Assembly (NCBI GenBank): GCA_047616325.1
Contig: JBLHGN010000201.1
Span: 1-6,797 of the forward strand
Direction: 5' to 3'
DNA: 6,797 bases
Origin: JBLHGN01 sp047616325
GTDB taxonomy: Bacteria > Pseudomonadota > Gammaproteobacteria > Pseudomonadales > Cellvibrionaceae
Under the pieces are notes generated by a model. That model was not told the DNA's origin. It saw only the letters and a program-made list of their open reading frames with translations, and ran no database searches. A program made the translations under genes and the position numbers. Numbering within the stretch: the first letter of the stretch is position 1; each line of letters begins with the position of its first letter. This document shows, piece after piece, positions 1 to 6,155 of the stretch.

Positions 1-63
1 GCCCTTCAGGGCCGCTATGGCAACTTTGGCTTTGAACTTGGCTGGAAATGTTTTACGCTTCAT
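1..63 (-). CDS. IS3-family transposase OrfA, N-terminal fragment (cut by window edge)
   Basis: The first 21 codons read MKRKTFPAKFKAKVAIAALKG. This is the typical opening of IS3-family OrfA proteins, which start with a basic MKRK(R/T)(F/Y)...KAK(V/I)A..ALKG stretch leading into a DNA-binding helix-turn-helix. OrfA normally binds the element ends and is joined to the DDE-domain OrfB by a programmed -1 frameshift; neither the rest of OrfA nor OrfB is in the window. The ATG at 63-61 is preceded by a GAGAG ribosome-binding stretch about six bases upstream. The reading frame is open to the window edge. Whether the complete gene is intact cannot be judged here. Confidence 0.8.
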   Translation of the reverse strand, partial: MKRKTFPAKFKAKVAIAALKG

Positions 64-98
64 AGTGGTCTCTCGATTCAGTGATTTCTATTCTAACT

Positions 99-121
99 CA
101 CTGTCTCAATTTCGGGGGCCA
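99..121 (-). repeat. Terminal inverted repeat of the IS3-family element
   Basis: On the minus strand this end reads TGGCCCCCGAAATTGAGACA and continues CTG. The TG terminus, the C-run and the position about 35 bases before OrfA fit an IS3-family inverted repeat. The partner end lies outside the window, so the repeat length is a guess. Confidence 0.55.
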
Positions 122-132
122 CTATATAGGGC

Positions 133-2733
133 TTAATATTCAAAGCCTAATGTTGCAATGAAACTCTTCCCTGTTGTTTCACTATTTTTTCTGATCTCTC
201 CCTCTGATGCAATGACATAGTCTTCGTCTAGTATATTCTTTGCATTGACTTGAACGCGGAATCTATGTCCGCGATGGGAAAACTTGTAGGATGCACCTAT
301 TTCGAGTGTTTTGTAACCATCTATTACGCTACGGTTGCTATTGCTTTCAAAGCGTTTGCCCACAGAGTTCATGCCAATATTTACATTGATCCCTTTAATC
401 CAGCCAGCACCAAAATGGTAGTTTGCAAAAATACCGGCTGTGTTTCTGGCTGCAAGAGCGGCAATGTTACCTTGGTATTCGCCGTTCGAAATTTCTGGCT
501 TTATATGTGAAAAAGCGCCAATGACATCAATTTTGTCGCTGATTTGATAGGTGAAATCAACGTCTATACCCGTAGTACGTTGCTGTTCACCAATACTTGC
601 TCGCCTTAAGCCATCAATAAACTCGATATTGACAATATTTTCTTTATCGATTTGGAAAATGGCCATCGTGGAAGTTAGTTTGCCGCCTAATTGTGATAGT
701 TTTAAACCGAGTTCAACTTGAGTGGATAGCTCAGGTTCGCTAAACGTTGTACTAAAATCATCGATTTGATAATTTCCTTTTAAGGCCTCAGAGTAATTAA
801 GGTATAGCGCAATGTCATCGACGGGTTCATATCGAAGGCCAAACTCAGATGAAAACTCTTTACTCTCTTCAAGTTCAGATTGGGCATTGTTAATATCTAG
901 AAGATCTCCTTTTAGAATGCTATATCGTCCTCCCAACGATAGCTTCCATTGTTCATTTAATTCTATATTGTTGAGTAAAAACACGCCGTAATCATCATAG
1001 CTTAACGCTTGCTGGCGAGGTATTAAATTTCCTAATGCGCCACCGACAGCTGTGATAATGTCGGTACCGTTCGAGCCTACATCTATCGAGGTGATATCTC
1101 GTCGCTCTTCAAGAACGAATCGCTCTTCAAGTGTATTTCTATACCATTCTAGCCCCATGCTAATATCATGGTATGCGCCAGCAAAGTCACCAGAACCGTC
1201 AAGTAAGATTTTAAAATTGCGAGTATGCTCTTGAGATTGTTCATCATAAAGGCTTCGTACTCTAGCTTTAAGTGTATCGCCACTTTCGGTATTAACAACG
1301 CTAGTACCGATTACAATTGGTATTACGATACCCACTCCTCCGATAAGTACTGTTTCGGGCTCCAGCTCGTTTTCACTGACCAACACCTCACTGCTTAGCA
1401 GCGCATTGCGGCTACCGCGCACACCAGAACGACGTTCTTTATTGTTGAAAAACTGACTTCTCACCGACCAATTGGAGGATAAGTAGTGTTGGAGTTCCAT
1501 GGTGAATAGTCGAAATTTTGATGAGAAATCAGGTTGCGCTTGATGAGAAAATGAACTGTGAACAATACCGTTGGTGGAAGGGGGAGTATTCGGGGAGATA
1601 AGCTCTATATTACCATCGCCTAACGGCACAAGTAATAGCGGCTCCTGCGCTCTAATATGCCGATTTTTTTGTTGCTCATAACTAATTTCAAGGCTGGTAT
1701 TAGTGCCCATCGCCCAACGAAGAGAGGGCGCGATAAGTTGTTTTTCGGTGAACTGTAAATCGCGAAACTGGTCTTGTTCTTCGTCTGCAATAATGAGGCG
1801 GTAAGATAGTTGATTTGATTTCGGTAATATCGCGCCGGTTAAATCAAGATTTATATCACGTTTACCCTGTTTACCACTTTTCACTTCTATGCGTTGGTGG
1901 GATTTAAGTAAGGGTTTTTTACGTACAATATTTACAATGCCGCCGGGTTCTGATTGCCCGTAAAATAGCGTTGAGGGGCCTTTAAGTATTTCCACGCGTT
2001 CCATATTTGCAGGCAATTGCTTGGTACCATTATTGGTACTTAAACGAAAACCATCGACATACACCCCCAAGCGCGGAAAACCTCGAACATAAAAATCATC
2101 ATTACTATCGGCAAGACCATCAGCGGGTGTTATTCCGCTACTATATTTCAGCAAGTCGATTAAATCATTCGGGGCTTGATCCATAATGAGTGGTGAAGGC
2201 AGTGTATTGATAAAACGAGCCGTATCAAATACCGCAATATTTCCATACATTTGAGTGTTTGTAATCGTATTGTAACGAAAGGGGTATTGAAGGCCGCTGA
2301 CAACAACCTCTTCTACCATCGTATTGGGTGACGTGGCAGTGATTTTTTCTGATATTTCGCTTGGCTTTTCTACGGTGGCGGGTTCGATTAAAATAGGGCC
2401 GCTATCGCCAATAATTTTGTAGTTCAATGAGGTTCTAGACAAGAGTAATTTGAGAGCCTCAATAGGGTAATGCGGCCCCACCACGGGACTTGAGCGATAC
2501 CCTTCGACAAGTTCACGTTCCAGGATTATATTCATTTTTGACTGCACTGCATACTCAATTAAACCCTGTTTTAGGGGCTGTCCAGGCAAGTCGAAATAAA
2601 TGATATGTTTTCTTGGCGATTCTAATTGCCGTGCATCTTGAGCATGACTTACTAATGATATAAAAGCGAGTAACGCTAGTACGCACGGGAGTGATCGGAT
2701 AATCGAGCGTTTAACAAAAAAAAATCTATTCAT
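133..2733 (-). CDS. TonB-dependent siderophore receptor with N-terminal signalling (STN) domain, FecA/FpvA type
   Basis: An outer-membrane receptor of 866 residues that imports a ferric siderophore using TonB energy and signals substrate binding to FecR. Residues 1-31 are a signal peptide (MNRFFFVKRS, hydrophobic LPCVLALLAFISL, cleavage near SHA-QD). Residues 43-118 match the secretin/TonB short N-terminal (STN) domain. A TonB-box-like EEVVVSG is at about 141-147. The plug spans about 165-274 and includes YVRGFPRLGVYVDGFR and RVEILKGPSTLFYGQSEPGG. A 22-strand-type beta barrel follows and ends with an aromatic residue (GFEY). The ATG at 2733 is preferred over an in-frame TTG at 2823, because it opens the signal peptide and the TTG falls inside a candidate -35 box. 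The Shine-Dalgarno is weak. The STN domain and nearby fecIR genes indicate a transducing receptor; the siderophore cannot be named. The gene appears intact. Confidence 0.93.
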   Translation of the reverse strand: MNRFFFVKRSIIRSLPCVLALLAFISLVSHAQDARQLESPRKHIIYFDLPGQPLKQGLIEYAVQSKMNIILERELVEGYRSSPVVGPHYPIEALKLLLSRTSLNYKIIGDSGPILIEPATVEKPSEISEKITATSPNTMVEEVVVSGLQYPFRYNTITNTQMYGNIAVFDTARFINTLPSPLIMDQAPNDLIDLLKYSSGITPADGLADSNDDFYVRGFPRLGVYVDGFRLSTNNGTKQLPANMERVEILKGPSTLFYGQSEPGGIVNIVRKKPLLKSHQRIEVKSGKQGKRDINLDLTGAILPKSNQLSYRLIIADEEQDQFRDLQFTEKQLIAPSLRWAMGTNTSLEISYEQQKNRHIRAQEPLLLVPLGDGNIELISPNTPPSTNGIVHSSFSHQAQPDFSSKFRLFTMELQHYLSSNWSVRSQFFNNKERRSGVRGSRNALLSSEVLVSENELEPETVLIGGVGIVIPIVIGTSVVNTESGDTLKARVRSLYDEQSQEHTRNFKILLDGSGDFAGAYHDISMGLEWYRNTLEERFVLEERRDITSIDVGSNGTDIITAVGGALGNLIPRQQALSYDDYGVFLLNNIELNEQWKLSLGGRYSILKGDLLDINNAQSELEESKEFSSEFGLRYEPVDDIALYLNYSEALKGNYQIDDFSTTFSEPELSTQVELGLKLSQLGGKLTSTMAIFQIDKENIVNIEFIDGLRRASIGEQQRTTGIDVDFTYQISDKIDVIGAFSHIKPEISNGEYQGNIAALAARNTAGIFANYHFGAGWIKGINVNIGMNSVGKRFESNSNRSVIDGYKTLEIGASYKFSHRGHRFRVQVNAKNILDEDYVIASEGEIRKNSETTGKSFIATLGFEY

Positions 2734-2794
2734 TGATAAGGGTACGGGCCTTTGATTTATCGTAGAGAGTACGCTGAATATTTGGTAGGCCAGG

Positions 2795-2823
2795 ATAATA
2801 GGTGTAACGTCTATTTTTAGCAA
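2795..2823 (-). promoter_or_regulatory. Candidate sigma-70-type promoter of the receptor gene
   Basis: On the minus strand a -35-like TTGCTA (2823-2818) and a -10-like TATTAT (2800-2795) are separated by exactly 17 bases. Transcription would start near 2788, about 55 bases before the receptor ATG at 2733. This would let the receptor be expressed without read-through from fecIR. No clear Fur box was seen overlapping it. Confidence 0.4.
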
Positions 2824-2842
2824 TACTTAGCCATTAATCACT

Positions 2843-2855
2843 ACGCTACTAGCGT
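2843..2855. promoter_or_regulatory. 13-bp perfect palindrome upstream of the receptor promoter
   Basis: The sequence ACGCTA-C-TAGCGT is a perfect inverted repeat. It lies about 60 bases upstream of the predicted receptor transcription start, where an activator or repressor could bind. No known operator is recognised. Confidence 0.3.
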
Positions 2856-2885
2856 TCTCAGCATGGCTTACTTTGGTGGTTACTT

Positions 2886-2923
2886 AGGCGTTTGATTTTT
2901 TCAGGAGGCGTTCGGGATTTTTT
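2886..2923. repeat. Short direct repeat, 20-base period, upstream of the receptor
   Basis: Two imperfect copies begin AGGCGTTTG (2886) and AGGCGTTCG (2906), each followed by a run of six or more T within the next ten bases. The 20-base spacing is close to two helical turns, as for tandem sites of a DNA-binding protein. They lie about 100-135 bases upstream of the predicted receptor transcription start. No function is known. Confidence 0.35.
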
Positions 2924-2924
2924 A

Positions 2925-2985
2925 CGCAGTTGACGCTGCGCTTATTTGAATTGATGGTTATTTGTTAGTGCGCCTCCTTGCGCAC
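2925..2985. repeat. Two small GC hairpins in the intergenic region
   Basis: A 5-bp stem CGCAG/CTGCG lies at 2925-2940. A perfect 6-bp stem GTGCGC/GCGCAC with loop CTCCTT lies at 2968-2985. Neither is followed by a clear T-run on either strand in the position expected for an intrinsic terminator. Confidence 0.4.
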
Positions 2986-3121
2986 CCAAAAAATCGAAAT
3001 CAATGCATTGGCTTAGCCAATATTCCTTGAAATACTGTAGTGCTTCCTGCTAGATCTCGTCGAGTACACATGCCATTGTATTACATTACATGCAAATGGA
3101 TCTTTTTACTTCGATCATTCT

Positions 3122-3229
3122 TTAAACACTCCATTTAAACGCCCTCCTTTTTTTTGCTCCATATTTTAAATCTTCCTTTTTTATTTCCATTATTAAAGTT
3201 TCCATTTTAAATAGTCCTTTAACTATCAT
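3122..3229 (-). CDS. Doubtful 35-codon ORF, basic and purine-rich
   Basis: Reading on the minus strand from the ATG at 3229, the frame gives MIVKGLFKMETLIMEIKKED and then a basic tail (KYGAKKRRAFKWSV), followed by TAA. A GGAGGT lies about 12 bases upstream, rather far for a good ribosome-binding site. An inner ATG at codon 9 has an AAAGGA eight bases upstream. The whole stretch is strongly purine-rich on the coding strand and contains a degenerate short repeat (3131-3211), so it may be non-coding. No family is recognised. It could be a fragment of a larger decayed gene in this mobile-element debris. Confidence 0.15.
   Translation of the reverse strand: MIVKGLFKMETLIMEIKKEDLKYGAKKRRAFKWSV
3131..3211. 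repeat. Four degenerate copies of a CCAT(n)TTAAA motif
   Basis: Copies on the plus strand start at 3131 (CCATTTAAA), 3159 (CCATATTTTAAA), 3187 (CCATTATTAAA) and 3202 (CCATTTTAAA). The first three are spaced 28 and 28 bases apart and the last 15. They sit in a pyrimidine-rich stretch. This could be decayed tandem duplication or simply low-complexity sequence. Confidence 0.35.
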
Positions 3230-3327
3230 CCTTGAGCGCCTACCTCCCTCTATACATCCATATCTAATTGATTACCCCTCTTTCCCTATTAGATTTACAA
3301 GGCACTTCTGTAAGCGCGTCCCGTGTA

Positions 3328-3423
3328 TCACCCGGTCCCCTGGGCGTTTCCGTTTTGCTGCATACAGCCAGATAGAGCCTGTTTTAGCTGTTCGCTTACT
3401 CGAGGGATACCTGACTGGACCAT
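3328..3423 (-). CDS. Doubtful 31-codon ORF with a strong ribosome-binding site
   Basis: On the minus strand, AGGAGGGG is followed eight bases later by an ATG at 3423 that opens MVQSGIPRVSEQLKQALSGC and ends MQQNGNAQGTG before a TGA. The spacing and strength of the ribosome-binding site are better than for most real genes in this window. The underlying sequence (AAGCGAACAGCTAAAACAGG) also recalls the structured leader of bacterial group II introns, where similar short frames precede the reverse transcriptase. However, no domain V hairpin or reverse-transcriptase coding sequence is seen nearby. Identity is unresolved: a small peptide gene, a fragment of a decayed retroelement, or chance. Confidence 0.2.
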   Translation of the reverse strand: MVQSGIPRVSEQLKQALSGCMQQNGNAQGTG

Positions 3424-3616
3424 GTCATTCCCCTCCTTTTGCTCTCTGAAACCTTTACTACCTATGAGCTTCTTCTCCTCTGTCTACGTATAAGACAATT
3501 GAGTGGTGCCCGACCTCCAAAAAAAGTGAAATAATTTTTTGTATTAATATTTGAGTGCAGAAAATTAAGTAGTGAACCCTGATAAACCCCGGACATTTAG
3601 TCCCCCCAACTTATTT

Positions 3617-3655
3617 CAGAAAAGAAAAACAGACTTTAGGGCACCTCTAAAGCCT
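3617..3655 (-). terminator. Hairpin followed by a T-rich tract (terminator-like, or right end of an IS200/IS605 relic)
   Basis: Reading on the minus strand, AGGCTTTAG pairs with CTAAAGTCT around a seven-base loop (3655-3631, nine pairs including one G-U). It is followed by GTTTTTCTTTTC (3630-3619). This has the shape of a rho-independent terminator for transcription coming from fecIR. It also lies exactly where similarity to the IS200/IS605 transposase stops, so it may instead be the subterminal hairpin of that element. The stem is AT-rich, so termination strength would be modest. Confidence 0.4.
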
Positions 3656-3831
3656 TTACTTACCCTCCCCCCGTTCAATATCTCAACCTCAAAAGATTGA
3701 CATGCCTACCGTATCAATTCACGAACCTTTAAACCTACGTCACCGCTAAGTACCTGGTAACGATATTTAGTGACAAGCTCAAAGTGATATTGAATCTTAA
3801 ATACCGTATGACTGCCATAACGGTAATCCAT
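3655..3831 (-). pseudogene. tnpA: IS200/IS605-family transposase TnpA (Y1) remnant, truncated and with a stop codon
   Basis: From the ATG at 3831 the frame reads MDYRYGSHTVFKIQYHFELV and continues TKYRYQVLSGDVGLKVRELIR, the characteristic N-terminus of TnpA, the single-tyrosine HUH transposase of IS200/IS605 elements. An in-frame TAG at 3708-3706 stands where family members usually have Gln (RQ.C..F). The same frame continues with ACQSFEVEILNGGRVSK and loses similarity at about 3655, just where the HVH metal-binding motif is expected. The catalytic tyrosine and the rest of the usual ~140 residues are absent. It is therefore a dead fragment. A hairpin lies just upstream (3853-3884), as at the left end of these elements. 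It is inserted between fecR and the receptor gene. Confidence 0.8.
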
Positions 3832-3852
3832 CTTCAACATCCAGTTCTGACC

Positions 3853-3884
3853 AAAACACCATCATAGCTAAGGCCGGTGGTTTT
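3853..3884. repeat. Imperfect hairpin, probable left end of the IS200/IS605 relic
   Basis: On the plus strand AAAACACC (3853-3860) pairs with GGTGGTTTT (3876-3884) with one bulged base around a 15-base loop. IS200/IS605 elements lack terminal inverted repeats and instead carry subterminal hairpins that TnpA recognises. This one is 22 bases upstream of the tnpA relic start, the expected place. That it is the recognition hairpin is inferred. Confidence 0.45.
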
Positions 3885-3983
3885 AACCTTGAAGGAGACT
3901 AATAAAGAATACACGTTGGTACGAAACCCTAGGAGGGGAGGCAGAACCCCGACTTAGAGCGTACAAGACGTATTCACCACGAG

Positions 3984-3996
3984 CCTCATGCTGAGG
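3984..3996. repeat. Small hairpin downstream of fecR
   Basis: CCTCA-TGC-TGAGG is a perfect 5-bp stem with a three-base loop, 30 bases beyond the fecR stop codon. No T-run follows it on the minus strand, so it is not a convincing terminator. It could help protect the 3' end of the fecIR transcript. Confidence 0.3.
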
Positions 3997-4025
3997 TGCA
4001 TTCTTTGTAGGTGATTAGATAGCAC

Positions 4026-5042
4026 TTACTTTGAGTGAAAAGTAATCGATGAGCGGTCTTGATTAAATTGAGGAGTAAGATTTAATGATATGGAGAGGGT
4101 TGAAATGGCTGAGTCAAGAGAGTCGATGCGAAGTACGGCAATCACACTCTTTTCCTTGAGGGATTCATCGTCGATAAAAATATTCTCTTTAAAATAACGA
4201 TTTAGATCGTTAATAACTACCCCAAAGCTCTCTCCACGGTAGATGAGCTGTTTTTCTCGCCAAGCAAGTGCGATAGATGCATCTAACCTTTCTGGGGCGG
4301 TACCTTCATTGGCGGATTTAAGTGTATGGCGTTGATTAGCAATAAGCGTACTATCAGCGGTAAATTCATCTGTAAGGCTCAACCCTGACGCTAATGCCAC
4401 TTTTCCTTCCATAACAGTAATAATTGAGTCGTTACTCGTTTTTTGAACCGAGAATTGCGTTCCTATGACCCGAATACGTCCCGCATCGGTAACCACCTCA
4501 AAGGGGTGTTTAGCATCTGTTTGAATATCGAAAAAAGCTTCGCCTCGTTGTAGGTATGCCGTGCGTTTATCTGCCTCCTGAGTGAACTGTAGGTGAGAGT
4601 TGGTATTTAGCCAGATTGTCGAGCCGTCACTAAGCGTATGTGTTTGTTGTTCACCTATGGCCGTTTGAAATTCGTAGCGTTCAGGGCTTGTAGGAGTGAG
4701 AGAGGTAAGGAAATAGCCGATAGAGATTAGAAGAAAACAGGCTACCGCCCAGCCTTGCCATTGTAAAACGCCATATGCGCGTTTCGATACTTGTTCGGGG
4801 GAGTGCTTTACACGCTGGCCTAGAACCTTACCACGCTGAGACAAACGCTCTATTTTAAGGTAGGCGGCTTGGTTCTTTGGTGAGGAATTGAGCCAGGCAA
4901 AAAATGCTTTCTCTTGTTGAGTGCTCAAACGTGGGGAATCGAGATGTACGAGCCAGCGAATGGCGGCCTCTTCTGGAGTTCGCAGCGTTTTTAAGCTCAT
5001 GTTATAAGGGCCATTCTTTAAAGATGAATTCTCTAAGGACAT
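4026..5042 (-). CDS. fecR: FecR-family anti-sigma factor / transmembrane signal transducer
   Basis: An inner-membrane regulator of 338 residues that passes the periplasmic receptor signal to the ECF sigma factor. Residues 24-62 (TPEEAAIRWLVHLDSPRLST...FFAWLNSSPKNQAAY) match the DUF4880 cytoplasmic domain that contacts sigma. One membrane segment is at 97-115 (GWAVACFLLISIGYFLTSL). The periplasmic FecR domain spans about 123-219 (GEQQTHTLSDGSTIWLNTNS, YLQRGEAFFDI, PFEVVTDAGRIRVIGTQFSV, VMEGKVAL). A C-terminal DUF4974/STN-like domain at about 269-335 should meet the receptor's signalling domain. Start choice: the ATG at 5042 has GAGGG seven bases upstream, whereas the more upstream ATG at 5075 has no ribosome-binding site. 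With that start, it begins 48 bases after the sigma-factor stop. The gene appears intact and is co-transcribed with fecI. Confidence 0.93.
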   Translation of the reverse strand: MSLENSSLKNGPYNMSLKTLRTPEEAAIRWLVHLDSPRLSTQQEKAFFAWLNSSPKNQAAYLKIERLSQRGKVLGQRVKHSPEQVSKRAYGVLQWQGWAVACFLLISIGYFLTSLTPTSPERYEFQTAIGEQQTHTLSDGSTIWLNTNSHLQFTQEADKRTAYLQRGEAFFDIQTDAKHPFEVVTDAGRIRVIGTQFSVQKTSNDSIITVMEGKVALASGLSLTDEFTADSTLIANQRHTLKSANEGTAPERLDASIALAWREKQLIYRGESFGVVINDLNRYFKENIFIDDESLKEKSVIAVLRIDSLDSAISTLSISLNLTPQFNQDRSSITFHSK

Positions 5043-5090
5043 CGTATAACCCTCATAGCTGGCAAGGACGGACATTTAATGTATGCACTG

Positions 5091-5591
5091 TCACAATACG
5101 CCCTCCTCATCTAGGTGATCTCGAAGAAACTGTAATACCTTAATAATATGCTTTTCTACCGTACTAACGGCAATGCCTAATTCTTGGCTAATTTCTAGGT
5201 AGCTTTTAAGGTGCACACGACTAAGTATAAAGGTATGGCTGTATTTTTTGGGTAATGTTCCGAGGGCACGCTCAATACTTTCCAGGTCTTTTTGGGCGCT
5301 TATTGACTGCTCTGGCGACGCAAATTCTGGTTCGTCACATAATTCCTCACGGTAGTCACTATGACGCTGCTCTTTTCGTATTCGGTTTAAAGCCAAGTTA
5401 TTAGCAGCTTTGTACAAGTATGCCCGTGGATTTTCAAGAGTTTTAGCTTTTTCGGACGTTAATATATTGTGGAACGCATCTTGTACAATATCTTCGGCAT
5501 CATGTCGATTGCCAAACTTAGAGGCGATAAACCTTAGTAAATCCGTCTGGTATTTCTCGTAGATAGATTTAAGGAGGTGACCTTGTGTCAT
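5091..5591 (-). CDS. fecI: ECF-subfamily RNA polymerase sigma factor, FecI type
   Basis: A 166-residue extracytoplasmic-function sigma factor, of normal length for the FecI group, that directs RNA polymerase to iron-uptake promoters. Region 2 is at about residues 8-75, with DAEDIVQDAF at 31-40 and NPRAYLYKAANNLALNRIRK at about 54-73. Region 4 is at about 105-157, with the helix-turn-helix SYLEISQELGIAVSTVEKHI. There is no extra domain. The ATG at 5591 is the only sensible start. No good Shine-Dalgarno lies upstream, and codons 4-8 contain GGTCACCTCCTTA, which resembles the 3' end of 16S rRNA. It leads a two-gene operon with fecR. Target promoters are probably those of the receptor gene at 133-2733, but this is inferred from family knowledge. 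Confidence 0.94.
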   Translation of the reverse strand: MTQGHLLKSIYEKYQTDLLRFIASKFGNRHDAEDIVQDAFHNILTSEKAKTLENPRAYLYKAANNLALNRIRKEQRHSDYREELCDEPEFASPEQSISAQKDLESIERALGTLPKKYSHTFILSRVHLKSYLEISQELGIAVSTVEKHIIKVLQFLRDHLDEEGVL

Positions 5592-5626
5592 TTACTGCGT
5601 ACTTGCATAATATTGATGTTTGCTGA
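5570..5626 (+). other. Perfect ribosome-binding sequence and 13-codon ORF antisense to the fecI start
   Basis: The plus strand carries TAAGGAGGTGACC (5570-5582), an almost full-length complement of the 16S rRNA 3' end. Seven bases after AGGAGG comes a GTG (5585) opening MSFTAYLHNIDVC, then a TGA at 5624-5626. The ORF is short and overlaps the fecI start and leader on the opposite strand. No plus-strand promoter was established, so translation is speculative; the match could be chance from the fecI codons. Confidence 0.2.
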
Positions 5627-5674
5627 ACCAAGACGGACTCTATACATACCAACCTGCCGGCCAAAGTGAGTGTA

Positions 5675-5704
5675 ATCATAGCAAGGAGATATACTGTATA
5701 ACAA
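5675..5704 (-). promoter_or_regulatory. Candidate promoter of the fecI-fecR operon
   Basis: On the minus strand TTGTTA (5704-5699) and TATGAT (5680-5675) are spaced by 18 bases and resemble sigma-70 -35 and -10 boxes. The predicted transcript start is near 5668, about 75 bases before the fecI ATG. The palindrome TATACTGTATA (5690-5700) lies in the spacer and overlaps the end of the -35 box. Iron control by Fur would be expected for this gene family, but I do not see a convincing Fur box. Confidence 0.3.
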
Positions 5705-5810
5705 CGAGGGAAGCGCAATTATTGGCAACTAAGTAGTCAAACCTTAACTCATCTTCGTGGCACACACCTAAAAATTTCATGGTTTGGCGTCAACTAACAC
5801 GCACCAGTCA

Positions 5811-5824
5811 TTCATTTAAATGAA
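5811..5824. promoter_or_regulatory. 14-bp perfect palindrome
   Basis: TTCATTTAAATGAA is a perfect inverted repeat about 220 bases upstream of fecI. It is a possible binding site for a dimeric regulator, with no recognised owner, and AT-rich palindromes of this size also arise by chance. Confidence 0.25.
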
Positions 5825-6155
5825 GACATTTGTCGAGATCTGTTTACAGTTATCGACCGCCCTTGGTTGCACGAGTCTCAGAAATCATATAGTGCTGTAC
5901 ATGTGCCACGTCTCAGTAGCGTAGTGTAACTGCCGATACATAGCAACAAACATATGGTTGATTCTTTCGGGTTTCTAGGTCTTTCTGGCTCACAGCAAAC
6001 AGAAGAATGAGATGAGTCAATTGGCCTTCGCGGAAGTAGAATGCAACATAAATAAACGTAAAACTCGACGAGAAAAGTGTCTTTTTTTTTACATTGCACC
6101 CGGCACAAAAAGCTTGGATTTTGAACATAATTCGACCACGATAGCTCTCTAGCTA
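5825..6155. other. Intergenic stretch without recognisable gene
   Basis: No open frame here carries a recognisable protein, a convincing ribosome-binding site or steady coding bias. Short open frames on the minus strand around 5878-6128 have unusual composition and overlap each other. A run of nine T (6082-6090) has no hairpin before it suitable for a terminator. A small stem TAGCT/AGCTA lies at 6142-6155. It may be the remains of eroded genes. Confidence 0.5.

Larger units (their letters stand above)
1..121 (-). mobile_element. IS3-family insertion sequence, left terminal part
   Basis: Read on the minus strand, the segment begins with a candidate terminal inverted repeat (TGGCCCCCGAAATTGAGAC, starting at 121 and opening with the TG typical of IS3-family ends). 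A short leader and then an IS3-type OrfA start follow. The element runs off the left edge, so the other end, OrfB and the target duplication cannot be seen. It lies 11 bp beyond the stop codon of the TonB receptor and reads in the same direction. The exact terminus at 121 is inferred from the TG rule and from the position of OrfA. Confidence 0.75.

Noticed and set aside
250..510. 86-codon plus-strand frame
   Set aside because: It lies entirely inside the receptor gene on the opposite strand and shows no family features.
2734..2823. Extending the receptor 30 codons upstream to the TTG at 2823
   Set aside because: The added residues would sit ahead of a clear signal peptide that starts at the ATG at 2733, and the TTG is part of a well-spaced -35-like box.
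5043..5075. Starting fecR at the ATG at 5075
   Set aside because: No ribosome-binding site precedes it, whereas the ATG at 5042 has GAGGG at good spacing and still leaves the full DUF4880 domain.
4904..5143. 79-codon plus-strand frame
   Set aside because: It overlaps fecR and fecI on the opposite strand and is a shadow of them.
5605..5619. Fur box upstream of fecI (TGCATAATATTGATG)
   Set aside because: The match to the Fur consensus is poor, with too many mismatches in both half-sites, although Fur control would be biologically expected.
5690..5704. LexA (SOS) box near TATACTGTATA
   Set aside because: Only one CTGT half-site is present; the matching ACAG half at the required distance is missing.
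5878..6128. Two overlapping minus-strand frames of 71-76 codons
   Set aside because: They overlap in different frames, have no convincing ribosome-binding site and show no recognisable motif.
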